Below are positions 37,505 through 49,597 of a DNA stretch of 64,000 nt, one piece after another. Within the stretch, counting starts at the first letter, position 1, and every line of letters starts with the position of its first letter. The notes beneath the pieces were generated by a model. That model was not told where the DNA came from. It saw nothing but the letters and a program-made list of their open reading frames with translations, and ran no database searches. Origin of the DNA: Alcanivorax sp. DSM 26293 (lineage in GTDB: Bacteria; Pseudomonadota; Gammaproteobacteria; Pseudomonadales; Alcanivoracaceae). The DNA is taken from the NCBI RefSeq assembly GCF_900107995.1, contig NZ_FNUM01000001.1:569695-633694 (forward strand), read 5' to 3'. The position numbers and the translations under genes were made by a program.

Positions 37505-37807
37505 TTATTCCGTAGCCGGAGATTCTTTCACCGGCCGGTTGCGGTACCAATCCAAACCACTGACCGCGCCGTTGATCAGCCAGGCGGCTGCCACCAGGCC
37601 GCCGGCCATGGGCCAACCCCAGGTTTCCGGCAGCAGGTCGGTGCCGGGTACAAACACCAGGAACAGCACGGTCTCCAGTACTGCCAGCAACAAGGGGGCC
37701 GCCAATCGAGCCGGGTAATGCAGCTCAATGCCCAGCCAGCGCAGAACGGCGCCGCCCATGCCAAGGCCAAGCCAGATAACGATCAGACCACCAATAATCA
37801 CTGCCAC
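37505..37807 (-). CDS. Small membrane protein (100 aa), unknown
   Basis: Three hydrophobic segments (residues 2-20, 34-52, 66-84) in a 100-residue protein; no family recognised. GTG start at 37807 with AGGAG eight bases upstream. It begins 2 bp after the stop of the YjbR-family gene upstream, so the two are probably co-transcribed. Confidence 0.65.
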   Translation of the reverse strand: MAVIIGGLIVIWLGLGMGGAVLRWLGIELHYPARLAAPLLLAVLETVLFLVFVPGTDLLPETWGWPMAGGLVAAAWLINGAVSGLDWYRNRPVKESPATE

Positions 37808-37809
37808 CG

Positions 37810-38208
37810 TTAACGCTCCTGTTCCTGTTGTCCGTAGAGTGCCTCACGGCCGTGCCGGACCGCCATGCCTTCGCGCACTTTTTTCGGCAAGCCGCCCACC
37901 ACCAGGGCGTAGGAATGGTCGATCATGCGCTCGATTTCCCCGCGCGGGATGGAGCCATCCAGCTTGAGGGTATTCCAGTGTTTCTTGTTCATGTGGTAAC
38001 CGGGAGTCACCGCCGCGAAAATATCCCGCAGCGCCTGGGCCTGGTCCGGGTCACATTTGAGATTCATGCGCCCTTCGCCCTGCTCTTGACTCAGCGTCGC
38101 GAACATCTTGTCACGGACTTTCATGACCGCCACATCCGGCCCAAAGGGAAAATCCTTGCGCGCTTCCGGCTTGCTCAGCAGGTAGGCTTCAGCGGCTTTT
38201 ACGTCCAT
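37810..38208 (-). CDS. MmcQ/YjbR family protein
   Basis: A 132-residue cytoplasmic protein. The family marks are FPFGPDVAVMKVRDKMFA (residues 20-37), LKCDPDQAQALR and GYHMNKKHWNTL (near 72), with IDHSYALVVGGLPKK at the end. Members have a CyaY-like fold and are labelled DNA-binding without a proven role. I chose the ATG at 38208 because the upstream extension is low-complexity and lacks family residues. It overlaps the control region of the gene at 37505. Confidence 0.85.
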   Translation of the reverse strand: MDVKAAEAYLLSKPEARKDFPFGPDVAVMKVRDKMFATLSQEQGEGRMNLKCDPDQAQALRDIFAAVTPGYHMNKKHWNTLKLDGSIPRGEIERMIDHSYALVVGGLPKKVREGMAVRHGREALYGQQEQER

Positions 38209-38659
38209 GATTCCGGTGTCCTGGTTGGCCGGCCATTGAGAAACCGTCGCCTGTCCGTGTCGCGTTGGCAGCAACGGCCATGGAGATGATACCGCCCCTG
38301 TTACCCACCGCCTACCGCACAACCGGTCGTTTGCACCGGAAAAACAGGTGGGCACTGATGAGCATGTTGCCCGGGCCCCGGGCGCATCCGCCCAATAAAA
38401 AACCCCGGCGGGTAGCCGGGGTCTTGAGCTTCGACAGTACCCTTGTGAGGTGGGGCCGAAACAGGCCGAGAGTTTACCCGCTTGCGGAAAGGATCGCGAC
38501 AACCCGGCAGCGGGGAATGCCCGGGTTAATGAAAAATAATGTCACCCGATGAACAGCCTCCCGCCATGAAAGCCATGCTCAATACACCACCGCAAGCCCA
38601 TTGGCGCCCCGGAACTGGCACGCCGCAGGCTCGCGATGGCGCAGGCACGCGCCCCGTTA
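38209..38659. other. 450-bp gap between prfC and the YjbR gene
   Basis: Contains a strong hairpin terminator at 38395-38422 pointing with prfC, some 240 bp after its stop. The 80 bp before that terminator could be a long 3' UTR or a small RNA. No coding frame of interest. Confidence 0.5.
38395..38422 (-). terminator. Rho-independent terminator on the minus strand
   Basis: GACCCCGGCTACCCGCCGGGG followed by TTTTTT on the minus strand. The stem is 8 bp of mostly GC pairs. Confidence 0.85.
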
Positions 38660-40243
<1,584 letters not shown>

Positions 40244-40327
40244 GGGGCTTCCGACTCTGACAGGGATTTTCGAGGGCGCGAGTATAACAGCCTTGCGAGC
40301 CCTTATCAGGCTCTCAGCGCCACCCTG

Positions 40328-40663
40328 TCAGACGATGCCGGAGCCCTTCAGCTGGCGCTGACGCATTAGCAGATAGAGGGCAAATCCCACCGCGACACCA
40401 GGAACCAGCCCCAGCAGCAGCGCCAGCCAACCGCCGCGGACCTGGTAACGCTGACGCTCGAACACCACCCAGATGGCAAGCACCACCCAGCACAAAATAA
40501 CATCCGTGGAATACCCGGCCGCAAAGGGATTCACAAAGCCTCCGGCGGCGGCAGCCAGGATATCCGGGTTCTCCAGCAGCGGCGGGATAATCAGCACCGC
40601 AAACACCACACAAAAGCTCAGGGCTACCAGCAATAACAGTCGACGAAACAGGTTCTCTGACAC
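40328..40663 (-). CDS. DUF2834-type small membrane protein
   Basis: A 111-residue protein with three transmembrane helices (about 8-28, 53-71, 78-102). NPFAAGYSTDVILCWVVLAIWVVFERQR matches DUF2834. Members are found in bacteria and cyanobacteria without known role. GTG start at 40663 with GAGGA upstream. It precedes prfC by 84 bp on the same strand. Confidence 0.8.
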   Translation of the reverse strand: MSENLFRRLLLLVALSFCVVFAVLIIPPLLENPDILAAAAGGFVNPFAAGYSTDVILCWVVLAIWVVFERQRYQVRGGWLALLLGLVPGVAVGFALYLLMRQRQLKGSGIV

Positions 40664-40808
40664 AGGCCAAGTCCTCGCAATAGGTCATCCGTAATCACCG
40701 TATCCTTGAGGATTTACTCTGGTGTGTCCACCTTTCCAACTCGGTACTTCAGGGCGAGCCGAAAGCAGTGCTAGAGTGTCGGTTCCAGAACAACAAGGAT
40801 GCCAGACC

Positions 40809-41228
40809 ATGCCTGTTTATCTCCGCGCTTTCGCTGCCCTCTTCCTCGCTACCCTGCTGGCGGCCTGCAGCCGCACCCCGGACGCCAGCGATGCCCGTCA
40901 AGCGCTGGAGGCAGAACTGGACAACGCGCACCTGTCCGGCCTGTTGGCAGTCACCGATGTGGAAAAGCGCAATGGGTACGACGACGGAGACGGCCGCTAC
41001 ACCCTGGAAGTGGATTACCAGCTGAAAGCCAGGGACGACCTGGGTGGCTACACCGACAAGATCAAGGGTAACGAGGATCTGTCCGGCATGGATCGCTTTG
41101 CCATGATCATGACGCTCAGCGCCCTGCGTATGGAGCACGGCAACTTCAAGAAGGGCGATACCTTCCAGCGCCAGCGGGTGATTACCTTCCGGGATTCAGA
41201 GAACGGCTGGATGCCGATTCAGGAATAA
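40809..41228 (+). CDS. Small lipoprotein, unknown
   Basis: A 139-residue lipoprotein with lipobox LLAAC (Cys19). The mature part is acidic and helical, with an Asp/Gly-rich middle (NGYDDGDGRY). No family recognised. It is divergent from the DUF2834 gene. The stop is followed within 4 bp by the left arm of the heptad element. Confidence 0.72.
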   Translation: MPVYLRAFAALFLATLLAACSRTPDASDARQALEAELDNAHLSGLLAVTDVEKRNGYDDGDGRYTLEVDYQLKARDDLGGYTDKIKGNEDLSGMDRFAMIMTLSALRMEHGNFKKGDTFQRQRVITFRDSENGWMPIQE

Positions 41229-41230
41229 CA

Positions 41231-41510
41231 GGGAGCTGCAAGCCTCAAGCTGCAAGCTGCAACGCGGGTTGGGCCGTGCTAATCGAATAGCGCCCTGCCC
41301 GCGTTTTTTGTAGGAGCCTGCTTGCAGGCGATTGGAGTTGGCACCGGATTGGTAGGGCTTGGTTAGGCCTGTCGAGTTCTGAAATGCCTGATCGCCCTCC
41401 GGTCGATTTCCGCGCAAGCGCGGTTCGCGGTCGAACGACCGCTCCCACAGCAGCTTCGTAGAATGGCAATGAGCTCAGGGAACTTTCCAATCTTTCCCTA
41501 TCCAACCAGC
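41231..41510. repeat. AAGCTGC heptad arm, REP and composite repeat
   Basis: Left arm 41232-41262: GAGCTGC, AAGCCTC, AAGCTGC, AAGCTGC. Then a REP with stem CTGCTTGCAG at 41310-41334 and the ~100-bp composite repeat 41369-41467. The matching right arm is the long tandem array that follows. Confidence 0.85.
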
Positions 41511-41608
41511 GTAGCTTGTAGCTTGTAGCTTGTAGCTTGTAGCTTGTAGCTTGTAGCTTGTAGCTTGTAGCTTGTAGCTCGTAGCTCGTAGCTCGTAGCT
41601 CGTAGCTT
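41511..41608. repeat. Tandem array of 14 exact 7-bp units
   Basis: Fourteen heptamers without gaps: nine GTAGCTT, four GTAGCTC, one GTAGCTT, 98 bp in all. It ends 1 bp before the rimI stop codon and pairs as the right arm with the AAGCTGC-type arm at 41232. Confidence 0.95.
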
Positions 41609-41609
41609 G

Positions 41610-42089
41610 TTATTTATGCCCGCCGGAGAGCAGGCATTGCATCAGTACCGCATTCTCGTGGCCTTCTCCCCTGCGGTAATAATTCTTGCGCACACCACAG
41701 ACCTCAAACCCCAGCTGACGATACAGTGCCTGGGCGCTTTGATTGCTTTCGCGCACCTCCAGATACACCACCGACATGGCATCGGCCCGGGCGGACGCCA
41801 GGGCCTGTTGCAACATCCGTCGGGCGATACCTCGGCGTTGCCAGGCGGGCGCCACTGTAATATTGAGCACATGGGTTTCGTCGAGGATGCGCGAGAGGAT
41901 CAGGAAGGCGACCAGCACATCGTCCACGGTGGCCACCTGACACAGATAGTTGTCGTTGCCCAGACAATCGCGAAAGTGGGCGCTGCTCCAGGGAGTCAAC
42001 TGGGCCGCGGTTTCGATGGCCATGACCGCATCCAGATCTTCCGGCTCCATGGCGCGGATGAGCTCCTCGCGGGCGGGCTCACTCGCCAT
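41610..42089 (-). CDS. rimI: Ribosomal protein S18 alanine N-acetyltransferase
   Basis: A GNAT acetyltransferase of 159 residues (E. coli RimI 148). The acetyl-CoA loop QRRGIARRML follows VLNITVAPAW, and YLEVRESNQSAQALYRQLGF with the terminal Tyr (KNYYRRGEGHENAVLM) is the RimI signature. It acetylates the N-terminal Ala of S18; in many bacteria it sits near tsaB, here not visible. Start ATG at 42089 overlaps the upstream gene's stop by 11 bp; ATG at 42098 is an alternative. Confidence 0.93.
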   Translation of the reverse strand: MASEPAREELIRAMEPEDLDAVMAIETAAQLTPWSSAHFRDCLGNDNYLCQVATVDDVLVAFLILSRILDETHVLNITVAPAWQRRGIARRMLQQALASARADAMSVVYLEVRESNQSAQALYRQLGFEVCGVRKNYYRRGEGHENAVLMQCLLSGGHK

Positions 42090-42822
42090 GGAAACCATTG
42101 GCCTGCATGGCTTGCCAGCTGGCCTTCTTGTGCTCGGCGGGCTCTGCCAGCATTTCCGCCAGGCTACTGACCACCAGCGCCGGTCGGCCCCCCAGCTGTA
42201 AGGGCTGATAGCGAGGCTGCTGAAACAGGGCATCACAGAGGCTGTCCGGCAGGCACAGCAGCACCCGCTCGCCACCAGCCTGTTCACAGAGGCCAGCAAT
42301 AAACGCCGAGAGGGCCTGTGAGGCTTCTGCTGCCGGCATGGGCTGGTCGGTCAGCGGACAGAAGAAACGTCGCGGACGCTGGGGGCGCGCCTGAAACAGC
42401 GCCAGCAGGTTGGCCATCAGCGGCGCTTCAAACCGCCCCAGCCCCGGTGCCTGGCTGTCTTCCTGGGCGCACAGCAACCAGGTATCACCGCCAAGATGGG
42501 CCTCCAGGGTAAAGGTCAGCCCCCTGCCTTTCTCGACCGCGGGTGCCGCCGAAACGGGCTCCGGGGTCTCCGTGGGGGCTTCCGGGCTCTGGCTTTGTGG
42601 AGCCGTCGCAACCGGTGCCTCGCTGACCACCGGCGCCGCGGTCTGCGGCTGTGCCGGAGAAGGTGCAGCCTCTGCTGGCGATGCCGCCGGCGTCACCGGC
42701 TGATCGTTTTCCTCGTCCCAGTCCAGCAGCGGCGACGATGCCGCACCCGGCAACGGGGACCGGGCCACCCAGGGGGTCAGCCCCAGGGCTTTCAGGTAAT
42801 GTTGTCGCTGGGCTTCATTCAT
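42079..42822 (-). CDS. Uncharacterised protein with Pro/Ala-rich linker, rimI-coupled
   Basis: A 247-residue protein. The N-terminal 30 residues (QRQHYLKALGLTPWVARSPLPGA) resemble a conserved motif in Pseudomonas-type rimI-upstream genes. A disordered Pro/Ala/Glu linker (about 45-115) separates it from a C-terminal domain with LLCLPDSLCDALFQQPRYQPLQLGG. I do not know its role. ATG at 42822 has GGAG upstream. The stop overlaps rimI, so the pair is co-translated. The upstream neighbour is leuA. Confidence 0.75.
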   Translation of the reverse strand: MNEAQRQHYLKALGLTPWVARSPLPGAASSPLLDWDEENDQPVTPAASPAEAAPSPAQPQTAAPVVSEAPVATAPQSQSPEAPTETPEPVSAAPAVEKGRGLTFTLEAHLGGDTWLLCAQEDSQAPGLGRFEAPLMANLLALFQARPQRPRRFFCPLTDQPMPAAEASQALSAFIAGLCEQAGGERVLLCLPDSLCDALFQQPRYQPLQLGGRPALVVSSLAEMLAEPAEHKKASWQAMQANGFHGE

Positions 42823-42859
42823 AGGGCGCTCCGCACCGGTCGGATGTCCGACCAGAGAC

Positions 42860-44407
42860 TCATACATCCGCCGCCTGCGGGTGGGCCCGTTCCAGGCCCG
42901 CCGCAAAATGGTTCAGCGCATTCAGGTAGGCCTTGGCCGAGGCAGTGATGATATCCACATCGGCACCGTGACCATTGACGATTCGCCCGCCCTTTTCCAG
43001 CCGCACCGTTACCTCACCCTGGCTGTCGGTGCCGGCGGTAATCGCGTTCACCGAATACAACTGCAGGGTGCTGTGGCTTTCCGCCAGCATCTCGATGGCC
43101 TTGAAGGCCGCGTCGACGGGACCGGCGCCGGTGGAGGTGGCCTCACGCTCCTGACCATCAATGGTCAGCACGATACGTGCTTCCGGGGTTTCACCGGTGC
43201 GCGCCGTGGCTTCCAGCAGCACCAGTTTGAAACGTTCTTCTTCGGCGGCTTTCTTGGTATCGCTGACCAGCGCCTGCAGGTCCTCATCAAACACTTCGTG
43301 CTTCTTGTCGGCCAGATCCTTGAAGCGCTGGAAGGCCTCGTTCATGGCGGCTTCCGACGCAAAGGTGATGCCCAGCTCGTCCAGGCGAGCGCGGAAGGCA
43401 GCGCGGCCGGAATGCTTGCCCAGCACCATCCGGTTGGTATGCCAGCCCACATCCTCGGCGGACATGATCTCGTAGGTTTCCCGGTGTTTGAGTACCCCGT
43501 CCTGGTGGATACCGGACTCGTGGGCGAACGCGTTGGCGCCGACGATGGCCTTGTTGGGCTGCACCGGGAAGCCGGTGATCTGCGACACCATTTTCGAGGT
43601 GGGCACGATCTCTTTGGCGTTGATGCCGGTGTCCACGTTGAACAGATCCTGGCGGGTACGGACCGCCATGACGATTTCTTCCAGTGAGGCATTCCCCGCC
43701 CGCTCACCGAGACCGTTGATGGTGCACTCCACCTGCCGGGCACCGGCCTGGACGGCGGCCAGTGAATTGGCCACCGCCAACCCCAGGTCATTGTGACAAT
43801 GGACAGAGAACACCGCCTTGTCCGCGTTGGGAATGCGGGTGAGCAGCTTGCCGATGGTGTCACCGAACTGCTCGGGAATGGCATAGCCCACTGTGTCAGG
43901 GATGTTGATGGTGGTGGCGCCGGCATCGATCACTGCCTCGATGATGCGGCACAGGAAATCCAGCTCGGAACGGCCCGCATCCTCACAGGAAAACTCCACA
44001 TCCCCCATATGATTGCGGGCATGTTTTACCGCCGCCACCGCATGCTCGACCACCTGATCCGGCGCCAAGCGCAGCTTGTGCTGCATATGGATCGGGCTGG
44101 TCGCCAGGAAGGTATGAATGCGCCCGGATTCTGCCCCGGCCAGGGCTTCTGCCGCCCGGTCGATATCCGACGCCTTGGCACGGGCCAGGGAGCAAATGGT
44201 GGATTCGCGCACGGTGTCGGCAATGGCCTTCACCGACAGAAAGTCCCCCTGGCTGGCGATGGCGAAGCCGGCTTCGATCACATCCACCTTCATCCGTTCC
44301 AGGGCCTTGGCGATACGCAGCTTCTCGTCCTGGTCCATGGTGGCGCCGGGGCTCTGCTCGCCATCGCGCAGAGTGGTATCGAAAATAATCAGGCGTTCTT
44401 TGCTCAT
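42860..44407 (-). CDS. leuA: 2-isopropylmalate synthase
   Basis: First step of leucine synthesis: acetyl-CoA plus 2-oxoisovalerate to 2-isopropylmalate. It has 515 residues, the LeuA type I length. [12 protein letters not shown] is at residues 9-20, [14 protein letters not shown] carries the zinc His, and [10 protein letters not shown] follows. The C-terminal regulatory domain (about 390-500) with [11 protein letters not shown] gives leucine feedback. The tail [13 protein letters not shown] has no known role. No leader peptide with Leu codons is seen upstream, only a repeat. Confidence 0.97.
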   Translation of the reverse strand: MSKERLIIFDTTLRDGEQSPGATMDQDEKLRIAKALERMKVDVIEAGFAIASQGDFLSVKAIADTVRESTICSLARAKASDIDRAAEALAGAESGRIHTFLATSPIHMQHKLRLAPDQVVEHAVAAVKHARNHMGDVEFSCEDAGRSELDFLCRIIEAVIDAGATTINIPDTVGYAIPEQFGDTIGKLLTRIPNADKAVFSVHCHNDLGLAVANSLAAVQAGARQVECTINGLGERAGNASLEEIVMAVRTRQDLFNVDTGINAKEIVPTSKMVSQITGFPVQPNKAIVGANAFAHESGIHQDGVLKHRETYEIMSAEDVGWHTNRMVLGKHSGRAAFRARLDELGITFASEAAMNEAFQRFKDLADKKHEVFDEDLQALVSDTKKAAEEERFKLVLLEATARTGETPEARIVLTIDGQEREATSTGAGPVDAAFKAIEMLAESHSTLQLYSVNAITAGTDSQGEVTVRLEKGGRIVNGHGADVDIITASAKAYLNALNHFAAGLERAHPQAADV

Positions 44408-44449
44408 CGGGGTCTCTCTCTGGCGGGTGAGCCATCCAGCTCACCGAGC

Positions 44450-44548
44450 TGTAGGAGCTATGCTTGCAGGGCGAACGACGGTGGCAAGTTTCCTGCCACG
44501 CAGTTGCCAACCCGAAGCCTCTTTGCCATGCGAGCATGGCTCCTACGG
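44450..44548. repeat. Inverted REP pair upstream of leuA
   Basis: TGTAGGAGCTATGCTTGCAG at 44449-44468 and its partner GCGAGCATGGCTCCTACGG near 44532-44549. The stems differ from the main REP type. It separates the DUF3592 gene stop from leuA. Confidence 0.75.
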
Positions 44549-44576
44549 TGATTTGTCGTTGGGGTTTCCCTGAATT

Positions 44577-46304
44577 CTACACCAGTCGCAGGGTGCGCAG
44601 CACGGCTTCACGCAGGGCCTCTCCCGCCTCTCGCCCGGCGATTCCCTCTGCCAACCGGATCTTTTTGCCATCCACCTCGGCGATCAGCGTCACGTACTCG
44701 GTGCGGCGGCCATTGGTGGTGCTGCTCATGCCACTCTTGAGCACGACCTGCTCCGCCCTCAGCAGCTGTCCCTTGCGGGTAAACAGGGGCACACCCAGCC
44801 AGCGGCGCAGGCTGCGCACTTCGCCACCGCGAATCCATACATCCAGTCCGCGCCCCAGCGTAAAGAGGGTGCTGCCGACAATGGCATAGCCAATCAACCC
44901 GAAGATGCTGCCCATGACATACAGCATGAAACCCTCGCTGGCGGCAGCGATAAACAGCCCGGTGCCCACGGCGGCGAAAATACCCCCAAACACCAGTAGC
45001 GCCAGCTTCATGCCCAGGTGTCGGCCCGGACCGCTTTCCAGGTGCAGACCCTGGCCGGTCTGCGCCACCCGGATCTGTTCGTTGGCGGACTCCAGCGCGT
45101 CCACCTGACGCTCGCGCTGGTCGGCCATGACATGGGACTCCGGCAGACGGAAACGGCTTTCCCCCTGCCCTGCCACCACCGGGATATCCCAGCTGCGTTT
45201 CAGCTTGCGCTCTTCTACCCTGCCCTCCAGCTCTACGCGCCAGCAGATATAATTGCGGCCACTTCCGGAGGTCGGCGGCTGCTCCGCCGGCACATCGAAA
45301 CAGAACAGAATATCGCTGCCTTGCTGGGTGGGCTGGCAAAAGGCTCGCTGGTCAATCTGCCAGAGAATGTCTTCCACGGTCTTGCGGTCCTTGCCGCTGC
45401 CGCTTTCCCGGCCACGGATACAGCTTAGCCATACGTCCATGTCCGTCTCCCGGGGCAGTGCCTTGCCCAGGCGGATGACGCCACCCACCTGCCCCCCGGC
45501 ATGGCCCGGTTCCGGGTCCAGCTCCAGGGGAGTGGGGCCGAAAAACCGGTAATTACGGCGCATTTTCCAGCCTGCCCAGGCAATGCCGGCGCCCACGGCG
45601 GGAAACAGCAGCACCATCAGAATCGCATAGTCACCCCGGCTGACCTTATCCCAGACGGCCAGATACGCTGGCGACGGCAGCAGGATGAAAATGGCGCCAA
45701 ACCCCACCAGAAACCAGTGACCGGATTTCTCATTGCTGTGGTACTGGCCGCCATCTGCCAGCTCGGCCTTGCCCTTGCTGTCCCGGTTAAACAGAAACAT
45801 CAGGCCGCCGCCCACCAAGGCAAAGACACCACCGAAGGCCAGGCCAAACACCAGTGAGCCCCAACGCAGAGTGCGATCCAGAAACGCCTCGGACGGATTC
45901 GCCGGGTTGACCCAGGCCAAGACGGTGCGTCCGTGGGTGCGAGCCGACTCCAGACGGCGGGCCAGACGCTGCCAGTAATCGTCGAAATTATCGCTGCCGC
46001 CATACTGGCTCACCGTATCGTTGGCGTAGCTTCGCCCGTTATAGTCATAACGGTAGCGGGCGCTGACGCTGTAAGTGGTGGAACCGTCAGAATAACTGCG
46101 ATTGAGAGTACTGCTAAGCACGGTGGCCGGCACCCTGTCCCAGCTACCGGACTGCCAGTATTGAAAGACGGGTTTGAGTCCCACAAAGAACATCACCGCC
46201 AGGCCTGCCACCAGGAAAACCCCGGGAAACAGGATGGTCATACACCCTGATGCCTTATCGTCTTTCTGCCCGTCCTGTTCTGTTTTTTCTGCGGTATTCG
46301 ACAC
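44577..46304 (-). CDS. DUF3592 membrane protein, overlaps rhombosortase gene
   Basis: A 575-residue protein. The N-terminal part carries a DUF3592 domain: one transmembrane helix near residue 30, a short periplasmic domain with WDRVPATVLSSTLNRSY and a Tyr-rich strand, then a second helix. Two more helix pairs lie near 190-240 and around 440-480. The C-terminal domain has LAEGIAGREAGEALREAVLRTL. Function unknown. GTG start at 46304 has GGGGGA seven bases upstream. It overlaps the end of the rhombosortase gene by 50 bp, suggesting shared expression. Confidence 0.78.
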   Translation of the reverse strand: MSNTAEKTEQDGQKDDKASGCMTILFPGVFLVAGLAVMFFVGLKPVFQYWQSGSWDRVPATVLSSTLNRSYSDGSTTYSVSARYRYDYNGRSYANDTVSQYGGSDNFDDYWQRLARRLESARTHGRTVLAWVNPANPSEAFLDRTLRWGSLVFGLAFGGVFALVGGGLMFLFNRDSKGKAELADGGQYHSNEKSGHWFLVGFGAIFILLPSPAYLAVWDKVSRGDYAILMVLLFPAVGAGIAWAGWKMRRNYRFFGPTPLELDPEPGHAGGQVGGVIRLGKALPRETDMDVWLSCIRGRESGSGKDRKTVEDILWQIDQRAFCQPTQQGSDILFCFDVPAEQPPTSGSGRNYICWRVELEGRVEERKLKRSWDIPVVAGQGESRFRLPESHVMADQRERQVDALESANEQIRVAQTGQGLHLESGPGRHLGMKLALLVFGGIFAAVGTGLFIAAASEGFMLYVMGSIFGLIGYAIVGSTLFTLGRGLDVWIRGGEVRSLRRWLGVPLFTRKGQLLRAEQVVLKSGMSSTTNGRRTEYVTLIAEVDGKKIRLAEGIAGREAGEALREAVLRTLRLV

Positions 46305-46866
46305 CGGTGATTCCCCCAAACAACAATACTCCGGCCAGGGCACCGTACAGGTGGGCATTCACATAGACCCGCCCGTCGATCCAGCTACGGAGATAATCCA
46401 CGTCATAGCCTGCCTGCTGCTCAGTGACAATGCGCCCGGCGATCACCAGTAACACCAGCGAATGCAACCAGGGGTTACCCCGCCAGCCGATTAACAGACA
46501 GAAAACCAGCAAGCCATGAAGAATACCGGACAGGCCCACATAGTGCTGTAAACCGGTATCCAGAAAATACAACGCCAGGCCGGTGGCCAGCCCGCAGAAC
46601 AGCAGCCAGCTCCAGAAACGCCCTCGATCCAGCAGGTCCGTGAAGAAATAACCGCACAGCACCAGCCCGGCCAGATTGAGCAGCATATGCCAGTGATTGA
46701 GATGCACCAGATGGCAGGTCAGCAGCCGCCAGATCTGACCCTGCTCGATGGCCCCACGGTCAAACCCCAGCCAGGGGTTAACCCATGCATGGGCCAGACC
46801 CAACACCACCATGAGGATCACCATCAGGGCGAAGTGCAGGCGGAGTTTGTTGTCTCTGGGTTGCAT
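46255..46866 (-). CDS. rrtA: Rhombosortase (GlyGly-CTERM processing rhomboid protease)
   Basis: A rhomboid-family intramembrane serine protease of the small rhombosortase type. It has 203 residues and about six helices. The catalytic Ser113 is in YVGLSGILHG and His172 in VNAHLYGALAG. WRLLTCHLVHLNHWHMLLN (46-64) is the rhombosortase loop with the conserved H-x-x-H-x-N-x-x-H. It should cut GlyGly-CTERM tails such as those of the proteases at 2415 and 7476. ATG at 46866 was chosen; no good ribosome site is visible. The next gene overlaps its 3' end. Confidence 0.9.
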   Translation of the reverse strand: MQPRDNKLRLHFALMVILMVVLGLAHAWVNPWLGFDRGAIEQGQIWRLLTCHLVHLNHWHMLLNLAGLVLCGYFFTDLLDRGRFWSWLLFCGLATGLALYFLDTGLQHYVGLSGILHGLLVFCLLIGWRGNPWLHSLVLLVIAGRIVTEQQAGYDVDYLRSWIDGRVYVNAHLYGALAGVLLFGGITGVEYRRKNRTGRAERR

Positions 46867-46948
46867 GGAGGTACCGGCTGAAAGAGAGCGGTCATTATGG
46901 GGAGGCAGCAATAGAAGGTGCAACCCAAGCCGAGCCCCAACAGCCTCC

Positions 46949-47126
46949 CTGTAGGAGCGTCGCTCGCGGCGCGATAACCCAAAGTCTGAAAATACAGATT
47001 TACCACAGAGCGCACAGAGATCACCGAGTAAAAGAACAGGTTTGCTCGGTGATCTCTGTGCGCTCTGTGGTAAAAGTGCTTTTGGTCCAGAGCTGGTTAT
47101 CGCGCCGCGAGCGGCGCTCCTACGGT
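46949..47126. repeat. REP pair enclosing 30-bp arms with a 9-bp period
   Basis: Outer REPs at 46951-46976 and 47100-47125. Inner inverted arms about 46998-47029 and 47043-47073 match over 30 bp. The inner sequence is made of units CACAGAGCG, CACAGAGAT and CACCGAG, a 9-bp period. Confidence 0.85.
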
Positions 47127-47151
47127 GGGTTCAGGACAGATGCCCCATAAA

Positions 47152-47180
47152 AGAAAACCCCGCACAAGGCGGGGTTTTCT
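47152..47180 (-). terminator. Terminator after groEL
   Basis: AGAAAACCCCGC, ACAA loop, GGCGGGGTTTTCT; A/T runs on both sides. Confidence 0.9.
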
Positions 47181-47206
47181 GTGGAGCGTGTGACGAGGGG
47201 GATGAT

Positions 47207-48856
<1,650 letters not shown>

Positions 48857-48946
48857 TTACCTCTGCAAATCTTTACCCCGGAATGGGGTGAATACCCTTG
48901 CGGGCGTTCGTGTTCTTTCTTGGCTCTCGTACCCGGTCTTCAGCGC

Positions 48947-49237
48947 TTAGCCTTCGACCACGGCCAGAATTTCGGATTCGCTCATGATCAGCAGTTCTTC
49001 GCCGTCCACCTTCACGGTGTTACCGGCGTACTGACCGAAGATCACCTTGTCACCGGCTTTCACGTCCAGCGGACGTACATCACCGCTATCGGTGATCTTG
49101 CCGTTACCCACTGCGATCACTTCGCCGCGGGACGGCTTCTCGGCAGCGGAACCGGGCAGCACGATACCGCCAGCAGTCTTGGTTTCTTCCTCTTCACGGC
49201 GAACCAGCACGCGATCATGCAAAGGACGGATGCTCAT
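48947..49237 (-). CDS. groES: Co-chaperonin GroES
   Basis: The 10-kDa lid of GroEL, 96 residues: [31 protein letters not shown] is the textbook N-terminus with mobile loop. First gene of the groESL operon, downstream of a CIRCE operator and a sigma-70-like promoter. Confidence 0.98.
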   Translation of the reverse strand: MSIRPLHDRVLVRREEEETKTAGGIVLPGSAAEKPSRGEVIAVGNGKITDSGDVRPLDVKAGDKVIFGQYAGNTVKVDGEELLIMSESEILAVVEG

Positions 49238-49311
49238 TTTTCCTTAAACTCCCAGTTAGTTCGGTTGACACCCGAGCCGCTTCCCCAGCGGGCAGGGCTC
49301 GACAGTCGCAA

Positions 49312-49338
49312 TTAGCACTCTAACGAGTCGAGTGCTAA
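49312..49338. promoter_or_regulatory. CIRCE operator (HrcA binding site) of groESL
   Basis: TTAGCACTC-N9-GAGTGCTAA, an exact CIRCE with the canonical nine-base spacer, 75 bp before groES. It implies an HrcA repressor in this genome. Confidence 0.95.
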
Positions 49339-49365
49339 TAATAGTAATGATGCCAGAGCAGTCAA
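49338..49365 (-). promoter_or_regulatory. groESL promoter, sigma-70-like
   Basis: On the minus strand TTGACT-N16-TATTAT. The -10 abuts the CIRCE, so HrcA would cover the start site. Confidence 0.75.
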
Positions 49366-49597
49366 TAGGGAATGTGACCTTTGAAAGCGCCGGTCCCGCG
49401 ACCGCCTGCAGGACACAGGAGTGGGGCCGCAGCCCCGGGTTTCAAGGGGGCGGCGAAGAAAAATACTTTGCCGGACAAGGTAGCCCCGGCGTGCCGTTTG
49501 CCGTTTTTGCGAGTCTCTGAGCAATCCGGTCATTGGCCCGACCGGGGCTGCCCACCATAATCCGGGCCATCGTGAACCGACATTGCAAGGAATCACC

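Noticed and set aside
41511-41608. CRISPR-like array
   Set aside because: Units are 7 bp and directly adjacent with no spacers, and there are no cas genes.
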